This document shows positions 15,832 to 24,205 of a DNA stretch of 64,000 nt, in pieces. Position numbers and translations under genes: made by a program. Below the pieces are notes generated by a model, which saw nothing but the letters and a program-made list of their open reading frames with translations, was not told where the DNA came from and did not search any database. Every line of letters begins with the position of its first letter. Position 1 is the stretch's first letter. Origin of the DNA: a virus; the IMG/VR virus record IMGVR_UViG_3300046000_006661, positions 1-64,000 of that record, one strand, 5' to 3'.

Positions 15832-18126
15832 CTAAGCGATTACCACCGACTTGTCAAGAACTTTTATCGTCAAATTGCGACTTTTTTTACCAGAGGCAAT
15901 GAATTGCGCGACTGAAGTTTGCACTTTGTTTCTGAAGATTGTTTTGATTTCGCGAGCGTGTAGTTTGCTTACGTCATCGACTAAATCTGAAAGAGTGATT
16001 TGGCAGTTGATTTTTATTCCTTTTTTATCTGCTCTCTCTTTGAGTTCTTCAAGGCACTGATCGAAAATCTTAGAAAGAGATTCTTCATTGATTTTTTCAA
16101 AGATGATAATCTCGTCAATACGCGAGCGCATCTCTGGAGACAGCGCCTGTTTGATAGAAGACTCGAAAGAATTGGTGACATCTTCTGCATGAGACATAAA
16201 GCCCATTGACGGCTTGCTTGCTTCTACTGCGCCAATGTTACTCGTAAGAACGACAATCGTGCGAGAGAAGTCGATGTTGCGCCCATATCCATCTTTAAGC
16301 TTTCCTTCATCGAGGATTTGAAGCAACAAATTCAGCACAGAAAAGCTACCCTTTTCGATTTCATCAAACAAGATGAGACTGTTGGGATTGTTGCGCACGA
16401 AATCTGTAAGAATGCCTCCTTCGTCATATCCAACATATCCTGCACTTGCCCCCAAAAGTCGAGACACAGAAGCTGATTCTTGGTATTCGCTCATGTTAAG
16501 CTGTAGATAGCTGCTGTCATTGCCGAAGAATTCTTTTGCAATTTTTTTGGCAGTATAAGTTTTACCAACGCTTGTCGGACCAACAAACAGAAAGCTAGAC
16601 AATGGTTTATTCGGGGCATTGAGTCCTGCTTTTGCACATGCCAAACAATTGTAGATTTTTTCGATTGCTTTGTTTTGACCGAAGATTTCTTTTTTGAAGT
16701 TGTCTGCCAGATCAGAGAATTTTTTGTCCAAGTTATTTCTAAGTGTATCTACATTCATGCCTGAGAGTTCCGACATAACCTTGAGCAAGTCTTCCATAGT
16801 GACAACTGCGATTGATTCTTCACCTGTTTGATTAGTGGTATTGAAGATGCGAATTTTTGCTTTAGCAAAAGCGCGATCAATAACATCAAAAGCCTTGTCG
16901 ATGAATTTTTTGTGCGGCAAATAAGTCTCGCACATATCAACTGACATTTTTAACATTTTTTTCGGGAACTTAATGCCGTGATACTTTTCATAAGCTGGGG
17001 CTGCTTTCAGAACAATTTCTTTCATTTGTTCCAAGTCAGGTTCTTTAATATCTAAAATGTGGAATCTTCGTGTAAGTGCGGCATCTTTTTCAAAGTATTT
17101 TTTATATTCTGAATATGTTGTTGCGCCAATGCACTTAATTTCGCCGCGAGCTAGTGCTGGCTTGATTAGGTTAGCAAAGTCTGGAGAACCTTCTTTGCCG
17201 CTGCCAGCGCCGATAATGCCATGAATTTCGTCAATGAACAAGATGGCGTTACCGTCAGCTTTCAGTTCTTCGACTAGCTTGCTAAAACGCATCTCAAATT
17301 GACCACGATACTTGCTGCCAGCAATAAGCGATCCAACATCAAGAGAGTATATTTTTTTGTTTTTTAATGGTCCGTTATACTTTGGCGAAGAAATGTTTTG
17401 AGCCAAGCCTTCGACAACAGAAGTTTTTCCAGTTCCAGCTTCTCCAAGTAAAACGCAATTGCTTTTGATTTTGCAGTTAAGAATTTCTTCTAGGCTGCTA
17501 ATCTCTTTATCTCGACCAGAGATGATGCCAAAACCTGGCTTTGATACAACATCGTTTAGCAAAATGCAAAATCTATTGATTTGCGATTGACCTAGTTGTT
17601 TTGATTCAGCTGCATCTTCTTCATCGTCAAGATCGAGACCAAGATCATCGCCAATCATTTCTATCGAATCGCTTTTAAGAAAAGCGTCAATAGAGTTTTT
17701 GAAATGCTCTGTATCAATGCCATTCTCTAGGAGAAAATCGCAAAACTTTTCTGAGCTTTGAAGAACGCCCCAAATAAAATGCTCTGTTCCAATGAACATG
17801 TTCTCATGCTTGATGGCGAGCATAGTAGCGTTTGAAATGCAATTCTGGATTTCTTTTTCGACAAGAGACTCCATTTCAGTGCTGAAAAACATATCAGGAT
17901 TCTTCTTGGCGAATTTTTCTACAATAGTATGAAGAGTTTTCGGCTTAATAGAGAAACCTTTGCTTTCTATAAACTCAAGAAAAGGTGTGTTGCTATGCTC
18001 CCATAAGGAGATCAGCAGGTGATAGATGTTGGTTATTTTATGATTCTTAGATTCTGCTAATTTAGTTACATGCATCCAAGATTCTAAAGCACTGAATGTC
18101 CAATTTTTTTTGTCAAGGTCCATCAT
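15832..18126 (-). CDS. ClpA/ClpC-like AAA+ unfoldase
   Basis: At 764 residues this matches ClpA in length and domain order. The N-domain (1-150) has two Clp-N-like helical repeats. The first AAA+ module has Walker A GEAGTGKT near residue 229, Walker B AILFIDEIHG and the arginine-finger region ALTRRFH. The second has Walker A GPTSVGKT near residue 516 and Walker B LILFDEIEKG. There is no ClpB-type coiled-coil middle domain, so it is a ClpA/ClpC-type protein. After the sensor strand VVLTSNIGA comes SMGFMSHAED (near residue 640), the position of the IGL/VGF loop that docks ClpP. No ClpP gene is visible here, so the host protease may be the partner. It heads leftward, 14 bases after the polymerase gene. 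Confidence 0.85.
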   Translation of the reverse strand: MMDLDKKNWTFSALESWMHVTKLAESKNHKITNIYHLLISLWEHSNTPFLEFIESKGFSIKPKTLHTIVEKFAKKNPDMFFSTEMESLVEKEIQNCISNATMLAIKHENMFIGTEHFIWGVLQSSEKFCDFLLENGIDTEHFKNSIDAFLKSDSIEMIGDDLGLDLDDEEDAAESKQLGQSQINRFCILLNDVVSKPGFGIISGRDKEISSLEEILNCKIKSNCVLLGEAGTGKTSVVEGLAQNISSPKYNGPLKNKKIYSLDVGSLIAGSKYRGQFEMRFSKLVEELKADGNAILFIDEIHGIIGAGSGKEGSPDFANLIKPALARGEIKCIGATTYSEYKKYFEKDAALTRRFHILDIKEPDLEQMKEIVLKAAPAYEKYHGIKFPKKMLKMSVDMCETYLPHKKFIDKAFDVIDRAFAKAKIRIFNTTNQTGEESIAVVTMEDLLKVMSELSGMNVDTLRNNLDKKFSDLADNFKKEIFGQNKAIEKIYNCLACAKAGLNAPNKPLSSFLFVGPTSVGKTYTAKKIAKEFFGNDSSYLQLNMSEYQESASVSRLLGASAGYVGYDEGGILTDFVRNNPNSLILFDEIEKGSFSVLNLLLQILDEGKLKDGYGRNIDFSRTIVVLTSNIGAVEASKPSMGFMSHAEDVTNSFESSIKQALSPEMRSRIDEIIIFEKINEESLSKIFDQCLEELKERADKKGIKINCQITLSDLVDDVSKLHAREIKTIFRNKVQTSVAQFIASGKKSRNLTIKVLDKSVVIA

Positions 18127-18140
18127 ATTTGATTACACTG

Positions 18141-20699
18141 TTATTTTAGCTCTGAGAGCTTCATGTAGATTTTATCTTCTAAAAGGACGAGCTTGTCAAG
18201 CATAATAATGTCGTTATTTTTTTGACCAACACCAATTACCACTTCTCCTTTTTTGGGAATCTTTTTACCAGAACTTAGGAAGTTTGTAAGTTTCGGCTCT
18301 CTGCTGTTGTCCATAAGTAGCATTGAAATGTTACCACGCTCATCAGCAATGTCAATGCGAGCATATTTGTTTCCATTGGCGCTAGTCCTAGAAATGGAAT
18401 CCACGACAAACCCGACAGAACATACGGTGGTATTGTTACTGACTGAAGATAAATCATGCGAAGAAACAAAATGAGACTGACTAGCTTCTTTGAAGACTTC
18501 GCGAATGTTTTGTGAATAGCTGTAACCAAGAAGCTTGCTCTCAAAGAACCAGTTAGCATACTTGATATGTTGTTTATTTTGGTCATAGATTTGTCTATAG
18601 GGTTGATATTTTGTTTTGAATGTTTCAAAACGCTTTTCAGAAAAGATGGCTTTGTTGTCATCGCCAACTGCTTTGGTTTTTACGGAGTCGCTGATGCTTT
18701 CCAAAAGATTGAAATTATACTTTTCGCCCAAAGTAATCAGGTTTCTTTTCTCTCTATCTGTGAGGATATTAAATGTTTGCGCTTCCAAAACTAATCGGCA
18801 GCGATCTTTCTCAACGAAGTGATCGAGTAAACCAGCTTGAGCAAGTCCAGACATTAAGCCAATATTCACACCAGCTTGTTTTGCCGCCATAAACACCTCA
18901 TATTTGTTTTCGAATTCTCCTTGACGAAACTCTAGCAATGCTTCTAGGGACTTTGTAGAAACGCCTTTGATCGTATTCAAGCCGTAGCGAATATCTTTAC
19001 CTTCAATCGAGAAGTCGATTTCAGATTTGGTAAGACTAGGAGGCAAAAGCTCAATGCCAAATGACGAAAGCTCTTGGGAAATCTTTAGGATTTCTTCATG
19101 AGGACTTGGCTCGAATTGCGCAAACTTCAAAAGGCTCAAGAAGAACTGTTGAGGATAGTTGAATTTGAGATACACAGTCGTAGCTGCAAGGTAGGCATAA
19201 GCCATAGAGTGCGACTTGTTGAACGAGTAATTTGCAGAGTCTTCGGCAACCTTCCACAGAATATCTCCAATGATAGGATCAAGACCGTTCTCTTGGATTT
19301 TTTGAGCGATTTTATCTTTCCACTCCGCCATTTTATCGACTTTTTTCTTGCCAACAATTCGACGCAATTGTTCTGATTCATCAAGATTAAATCCGACCTT
19401 TACTGCCATCTTCATCAACTGTTCTTGAAACAAAGGAATGTTGCCAGTGTATGAGAGAACATCATCGAAGAACGGATGGATAGATTGAGACTCGCCTGTT
19501 CTTACATATTCTGCATACTTGTCGAGGAAGTCTAATGCTCCAGGTCTTGCGATAGCAACTACCGCAGAAAGCTGCTCTAGGTTGCGTGGCGCGACTTTCT
19601 GTGCGACTTTGAAGTTGGTATCAGCTTCAATCTGGAACAGACCTTTAGGAGCTTGCAGTGTTTGCAATGCTGCGTAAATAGAAGGATGCTCTACATCAAT
19701 GTCGTGAGCTTTGATGCCAATCTGTTGGCAAACGTCATTAACTACCGACAGTGTGCGCAGCCCAAGAATATCGAACTTGACCATCAGCTCTGCCACATTG
19801 TTCATATCATACCCCGAAACTAATGCTTCTTCACCAGTATTCTGCACAGGCATAATCTCTTCTAGTGGATAGTAGCTAATAGCAATACCAGATGGATGAA
19901 CGCCGACATTCTTGTTAAGACCTTCGATCTTTTTGGAGATGCGATAAATACGTTTGTTCTTGTTGGCGAATTCTTTGAAGACTTCACTTTCTTCATACGC
20001 TACGCCAAGCTTCGCTACCTTGCCAAACTTTTTGGGGATTGAATCACTAATTATATTAACTTCCGACTCTGACATCTCGCCAACAATCTTGCCGCACTCT
20101 TTAATGCATAGTTTGCTGCTTAGAGTGTTGAGAGTTAGAATCTTGGAAGTTCTGCCAGCGTATTTTTTATTAATATAATCTAGCACTTCTTGTCGTCTAT
20201 CGTAGCTAATGTCGTTGTCAACATCGCATAGTAGCGAGCCATCCAAAAATATTTCGCCGTTGTGTTCGATTTTTCGCGCACGGCTTTTGGAAACAAATCG
20301 CTCGAAGAATAGATCATGTTTGATTGGGTCAATGTTAGTTACGCCAATTGCATACAACACCAAACTTCCAGGAGCTGAGCCACGACCCGCACCTGTAGGA
20401 ATGCCTGTTTCGTGACAGAAATTAATAATGTCCCAATTCAACAAAACATAATCAATAAAGCCCAAATCTTCAAAGACAGACAATTCCATCTTGAGACGCT
20501 CAAAGTATTTTTCTTTGTTTGGAAATTCAAGAATGCCTCGTTTTTTCACACCTTCAAAACAAATGCGGCGTAAGAATTCAAAGTTAGAAATGCTATCGGG
20601 AATTCCCAGCTCTTGATAGTAGCGCTGTTCGATTTGGATTTTAGGAAGTTTTACCCCTGCTGGAAATGGGGATTCGTAATGTGAGAATTGTTCAATCAT
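18141..20699 (-). CDS. dnaE: DNA polymerase III alpha subunit core (DnaE-like, no PHP domain)
   Basis: This is a family C polymerase of 852 residues that starts where the PHP domain of normal DnaE ends. The palm has TGAGRGSAPGSLV (GRGS nucleotide motif) and CDVDNDISYDRR near residue 159, which supplies two catalytic aspartates; the third is in VKFDILGLRTL. The fingers follow, with QLRRIVGKKK and the Asn/Lys-rich YSFNKSHSMAYAYLA. Next is a helix-hairpin-helix region (IRYGLNTIKGVSTKSLEAL) and an OB-fold (CSVGFVVDSISRTSANG). I do not see a clear clamp-binding motif. The PHP domain (21322-22089) and a proofreading exonuclease (20696-21325) are separate upstream genes, each joined by ATGA overlaps. 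Confidence 0.93.
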   Translation of the reverse strand: MIEQFSHYESPFPAGVKLPKIQIEQRYYQELGIPDSISNFEFLRRICFEGVKKRGILEFPNKEKYFERLKMELSVFEDLGFIDYVLLNWDIINFCHETGIPTGAGRGSAPGSLVLYAIGVTNIDPIKHDLFFERFVSKSRARKIEHNGEIFLDGSLLCDVDNDISYDRRQEVLDYINKKYAGRTSKILTLNTLSSKLCIKECGKIVGEMSESEVNIISDSIPKKFGKVAKLGVAYEESEVFKEFANKNKRIYRISKKIEGLNKNVGVHPSGIAISYYPLEEIMPVQNTGEEALVSGYDMNNVAELMVKFDILGLRTLSVVNDVCQQIGIKAHDIDVEHPSIYAALQTLQAPKGLFQIEADTNFKVAQKVAPRNLEQLSAVVAIARPGALDFLDKYAEYVRTGESQSIHPFFDDVLSYTGNIPLFQEQLMKMAVKVGFNLDESEQLRRIVGKKKVDKMAEWKDKIAQKIQENGLDPIIGDILWKVAEDSANYSFNKSHSMAYAYLAATTVYLKFNYPQQFFLSLLKFAQFEPSPHEEILKISQELSSFGIELLPPSLTKSEIDFSIEGKDIRYGLNTIKGVSTKSLEALLEFRQGEFENKYEVFMAAKQAGVNIGLMSGLAQAGLLDHFVEKDRCRLVLEAQTFNILTDREKRNLITLGEKYNFNLLESISDSVKTKAVGDDNKAIFSEKRFETFKTKYQPYRQIYDQNKQHIKYANWFFESKLLGYSYSQNIREVFKEASQSHFVSSHDLSSVSNNTTVCSVGFVVDSISRTSANGNKYARIDIADERGNISMLLMDNSREPKLTNFLSSGKKIPKKGEVVIGVGQKNNDIIMLDKLVLLEDKIYMKLSELK

Positions 20700-21325
20700 A
20701 GATCAATGTTAAAAATTTGTTTTTTGAAGATTTCGAATGTCATCTCTACATCGTAGAGGCTATCGTGAAGTTTTTTAGGGTCATGAGGAATGTCGTAGTA
20801 TTTAAGCATGAATGCTTGACTGGTTTTTAAACCCTTTTCGCGAATATGCAACATCTTATATTGCCATGATAAGAAATTTTCTTTGTCGGGCAAGATGTTC
20901 TTGAATATGGCAGTGGATATTGATTTTGTGTCAATGACTCTTTTGACATAAGAGTGATCGCTATCCATGCCGATCATTTTGCGCCAGACGTTGATCATAT
21001 AAACATCGAAGCCAAGAAAGTTCTGCCCAATAACTAAAAACGATGGATCATAAAGATACTTGGAAAGTTTTTCGAATACCTGAATAGGATGTTCAGCTTT
21101 TGAATAATAGTGGTCTTTGTCAAAGCCTGTAATTCTGGCAGCATCGGGAGATACATTTATACTGTCCCAGCGAATAAAGTGATCATGCTTGGAAACGATT
21201 GTATTGCCACGGCAAATAGTCCATGAAGCTTGCCACGGTCTGGAAGAAACGAGGTTGAGTCCCTCTGTCTCTGTATCTAAAACTATGTAGCTTTGATCTT
21301 TTTTGAATCTAAGTAGGTCGTTCAT
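20696..21325 (-). CDS. DnaQ-like 3'-5' proofreading exonuclease
   Basis: The protein carries all DEDDh exonuclease motifs: ExoI VLDTETEGL near residue 19, ExoII VIGQNFLGFDVYMI, and ExoIII KLHDSLYDVEMTF, with the catalytic His and last Asp. At 209 residues it is a single catalytic domain. The gene lies between the PHP gene and the polymerase core gene with 4-base overlaps on both sides, so it should be made together with them and act as the proofreading subunit. This order (PHP, exonuclease, polymerase) resembles the PolC enzyme of Firmicutes, in which the exonuclease is inserted in the PHP domain. Confidence 0.88.
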   Translation of the reverse strand: MNDLLRFKKDQSYIVLDTETEGLNLVSSRPWQASWTICRGNTIVSKHDHFIRWDSINVSPDAARITGFDKDHYYSKAEHPIQVFEKLSKYLYDPSFLVIGQNFLGFDVYMINVWRKMIGMDSDHSYVKRVIDTKSISTAIFKNILPDKENFLSWQYKMLHIREKGLKTSQAFMLKYYDIPHDPKKLHDSLYDVEMTFEIFKKQIFNIDL

Positions 21326-22089
21326 GGTTGGTTCATTATTGTTTTAAGTTTTTGTTCGTATTGTTCCCAGCAAAATTCATCGCTGCCAAAGTGTTCTAAG
21401 TTGGGGCAAGAGAGTGTCGCTTGCTTGCCAAATTTGCGGTCACTGAGAATCTTGTATGTCTGAAAGGCATCGCAGTCAGATTTGTGCTTATAAAAAATAG
21501 ATTGCACTAATTGAATTGATGCATTTGGCATGGTATCTCGCGCATAACGATGCACAGCTTTCTTGATTAGTTCATCAAATGGAAGTCCATTAGACTCGAT
21601 GAAAAATACTGGATTGAGCGGTGCGATATTTGGAATGCAATTGCCCATAATCATTTGATTATTAAAAATAAATGAGTCATAAAAAGGAACAGCTAACATC
21701 AGATCGTCGCTCCAGTGAGAGATCAGATCGTCATTAGAGATAGCACCTTTTTGACTTGTATTGATAAAAGAATACAATTGATTCAAAGCTTTGCAACCAG
21801 CGTCATTTTTTGCAAAGGCAATAAGCTTATGATTAGACTTGGTATTGGCATCAGAGTTGCAGCATACGAATTTGTAGCCGAAGTGTAATTGAATGCCTAG
21901 CTCTTTAGAAATTCTAAAGGCTTCGAAGAATCCAGTCATTGATTCCTCAACCAAGAAAAGGTTCTTCAAACCGCTTTCTTTAGCGATTGAAAAGATGCTG
22001 TCAGAACCATCCGAAGTTTCTTTGTCGGGGTGCTGTAGCGTGAGAATCGACTTGCCTATCGAGAAGTGAGATGTAAATATAGGAATCAT
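21322..22089 (-). CDS. Stand-alone PHP domain of the split polymerase III alpha subunit
   Basis: The 255 residues follow the course of the DnaE N-terminal PHP domain: a first strand ending FTSHFSIGKS (family HTHYS), then DSIFSIAKESGLKNLFLVEE (family LA...G..AIAITDH), FFEAFRISKELGIQLHFGYK (family F...A...GIKPI.G.E), and a helical tail ending where the polymerase core protein begins. Most metal ligands are missing: HxH has become SHF and TDHG has become VEES, so it is probably structural, as in many DnaE proteins. I chose ATG at 22089; a TTG one codon upstream is possible. No intein motifs are visible at the break. Confidence 0.78.
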   Translation of the reverse strand: MIPIFTSHFSIGKSILTLQHPDKETSDGSDSIFSIAKESGLKNLFLVEESMTGFFEAFRISKELGIQLHFGYKFVCCNSDANTKSNHKLIAFAKNDAGCKALNQLYSFINTSQKGAISNDDLISHWSDDLMLAVPFYDSFIFNNQMIMGNCIPNIAPLNPVFFIESNGLPFDELIKKAVHRYARDTMPNASIQLVQSIFYKHKSDCDAFQTYKILSDRKFGKQATLSCPNLEHFGSDEFCWEQYEQKLKTIMNQP

Positions 22090-22121
22090 CAAGAAGAGAA
22101 TAATACATCCCCTTCACGATG

Positions 22122-23138
22122 TCAAGACTTTTTTTGATGTGTAGGACATCCGCCATAGCTACGCTTCTCGTATTTTTGTCCTTCTGGAATATCTGATTCA
22201 TTAAAATATGATTTTAATTGCTTTCCGTTTTCATCTACAGTGGAGAAATAATCGAAAGCCCATTTACAGGAACATGCCCACATAGGAGTTCCATCAATCT
22301 TTAGCTGTCCTGGATATTTGGCGAATCCACATTGTAGTGGTCCACTAAAAGTTTTATCTTTCGGGAACGGCTGCTTAGATGCAAAGTTAGAATAAGCATC
22401 TTCTTCGGAGAAATTGTCGAGGTATTCTTGAATCGCTGTTAGTTGATGCTCAAAGCCTTCTAAGTCATCATCGGTGATTGGAGCCATGCGAATGATGCCA
22501 GAGTTCTTTGAATCGTCTAATTCAAACTTCAAAAATAGAAACTCGCTTGCTCTATCCGAATATTCGGGGAACAAGTGTTTTACTGCAAGACTATACATGT
22601 AGTCTTGTAAATTGTCTTTAACTTCTTTGCCTTTGAAAGTTTCGCGGCTAGTTTTAAAATCTCGAATTAGTGCAAACTTCTGCTTCTTGTAGAGAAATAG
22701 TTTGTCGATGAATCCTTTGATTTTGTATTTGAATTTTCCGTCATTAACGACAATATCGAAATCTTGTTCCGACACGGCTAGAGCTGGTTTTCCAGCAGAT
22801 AGACCGAAGAAGTCATACATCAGTCCATTGAGTGTCATTTTTTTAATCAACTCGATGTTATCATCATCATTTACCCCAAGACGTTTAGCGTGTTTGAAAA
22901 TTAGTTTCTCGATAGACTTCACCGAAAAGACATCTTGTTTTTTAATGATTTTGTCGTAGATTTTTTTTCTACGAGGCTCGCCAAGAACTTCAAAGATTAA
23001 GTGGCAGATCGTGCCGCGATTTGCGCCATCGTTTGATTTGTCGGGTATGCCAATAACATACTTCGCATAATACATCCAGCTACAAGACTGGAGAGTTTTG
23101 ATGCGACTAGCGGATAACGAATTCTTTGGTTCACTCAT
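22122..23138 (-). CDS. PD-(D/E)XK nuclease, RecB/AddB/Cas4-like
   Basis: The start LSASRIKTLQSCSWMYYAKY is typical of AddB/Cas4-type nucleases. RGTICHLIFE provides the His motif, IKGFIDKLF the Asp, and ALIRDFKTS the Asp-x-Lys of the active site. C-terminal cysteines (CGF, CSC, GGCPTH) together with Cys near residue 19 could hold an iron-sulphur cluster or zinc, as in the related family. Such enzymes process DNA ends in recombination. It is in the replication operon, overlapping the primase by 4 bases. Its exact substrate is not clear. Confidence 0.82.
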   Translation of the reverse strand: MSEPKNSLSASRIKTLQSCSWMYYAKYVIGIPDKSNDGANRGTICHLIFEVLGEPRRKKIYDKIIKKQDVFSVKSIEKLIFKHAKRLGVNDDDNIELIKKMTLNGLMYDFFGLSAGKPALAVSEQDFDIVVNDGKFKYKIKGFIDKLFLYKKQKFALIRDFKTSRETFKGKEVKDNLQDYMYSLAVKHLFPEYSDRASEFLFLKFELDDSKNSGIIRMAPITDDDLEGFEHQLTAIQEYLDNFSEEDAYSNFASKQPFPKDKTFSGPLQCGFAKYPGQLKIDGTPMWACSCKWAFDYFSTVDENGKQLKSYFNESDIPEGQKYEKRSYGGCPTHQKKS

Positions 23139-24205
23139 GAGGATTTTAATACTTTTCTTAGCATAGACAGGTCTTTTTCTTTAAATTTCTGCTTGTTTGC
23201 GGCTACAAAAGTAATCAATTCCTTGATGAATTGAGAACGGTCTACAGGAGTATTATACCATTTTTTTAGATCGACTCCAGAATTAAATGCGTCAGAGAAG
23301 TCATTGTGAGATTCTGGCGGCAAATTAATCTCGATACAATTAAAATCAAAATACGGCAAAAGATTTAACAATGTTTTGACGCATCCAAGATAGCCATGAT
23401 TCTCGCCATCTAAGTCATTGTTGCCAGCGATTACGATTCTCTTAACAGGAAAAGAGCTGAGATACGATAGCATGATAGACTGACAACCGAGTCCAAAAGA
23501 TACAAGATTGTTTTTGATGCCAGACTCAAAAAGAGCCATGCTATCGCCTATGCTTTCGACAATCACAACTTCTCCTGCTTTGCGAATGATTGAATCAACA
23601 GTTTCTTCTGCGGGAATATATGCTGGATAAATCCAATTCTTTCTCTTACCAAGATGTTTCCACTTGGGAATTTTGTCATTACTATCGTCTATCTTTCTGC
23701 CGCTGAAGCCAATGATTTGCTTATACTCGTTGTAGATTGGGAATACCATACGTCGATACATCTTTCCAGATTGAGCGAGTCCAGTTTTGTAAAAGTTAAG
23801 AGTATCATCTGACAATCCCTTCTTCTTATAGAAAGAAAAATTGGGGAACAGATTGTTCAGCATTGATTCAGGGTAGATTTGGTCCATTTCGATTGTTTGT
23901 TTTTCAATATATACGTATTCTTCAGACTTGTTGATAGAAGATAAAATGTTTTTAATAGCTTGCTGGTCAGAGCCAAAAGTCAATTTGATTAGTCTCTCAA
24001 AGGGAAACTTCTGACTGCCTTGAGCATAGTCAGTCCATACTCCAGTGTTCTTGTAAACACAAATAGCAGTTTCATTGTCGCCGCCTCGATATAAAGCTTT
24101 TGTGCGCCAATGATTTCCGCAATCAATCAAGCGATACCCTATTTTTTCAAGGGTAGGCTTGATGTGAACGGGATCAATTGAAGTCTGGGATGTCATCTGA
24201 TTCAT
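23135..24205 (-). CDS. DnaG-like primase (Toprim)
   Basis: The 356-residue protein has a Toprim domain with VVIVESIGDSMAL (conserved Glu) and IVIAGNNDLDGENHG (Asp-x-Asp). Before it comes the RNA-polymerase-like region YRRMVFPIYNEYKQIIGFSG, as in DnaG (FPI.....V.GFGGR). The N-terminal part, CGNHWRTKALYRGGDNETAI, is where DnaG has a zinc-binding domain, but most zinc ligands are absent. It lies directly after the helicase, with a 32-base overlap from the first Met; the second Met (24196) would reduce this to 23. It should lay down primers for the split polymerase. Confidence 0.85.
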   Translation of the reverse strand: MNQMTSQTSIDPVHIKPTLEKIGYRLIDCGNHWRTKALYRGGDNETAICVYKNTGVWTDYAQGSQKFPFERLIKLTFGSDQQAIKNILSSINKSEEYVYIEKQTIEMDQIYPESMLNNLFPNFSFYKKKGLSDDTLNFYKTGLAQSGKMYRRMVFPIYNEYKQIIGFSGRKIDDSNDKIPKWKHLGKRKNWIYPAYIPAEETVDSIIRKAGEVVIVESIGDSMALFESGIKNNLVSFGLGCQSIMLSYLSSFPVKRIVIAGNNDLDGENHGYLGCVKTLLNLLPYFDFNCIEINLPPESHNDFSDAFNSGVDLKKWYNTPVDRSQFIKELITFVAANKQKFKEKDLSMLRKVLKSS

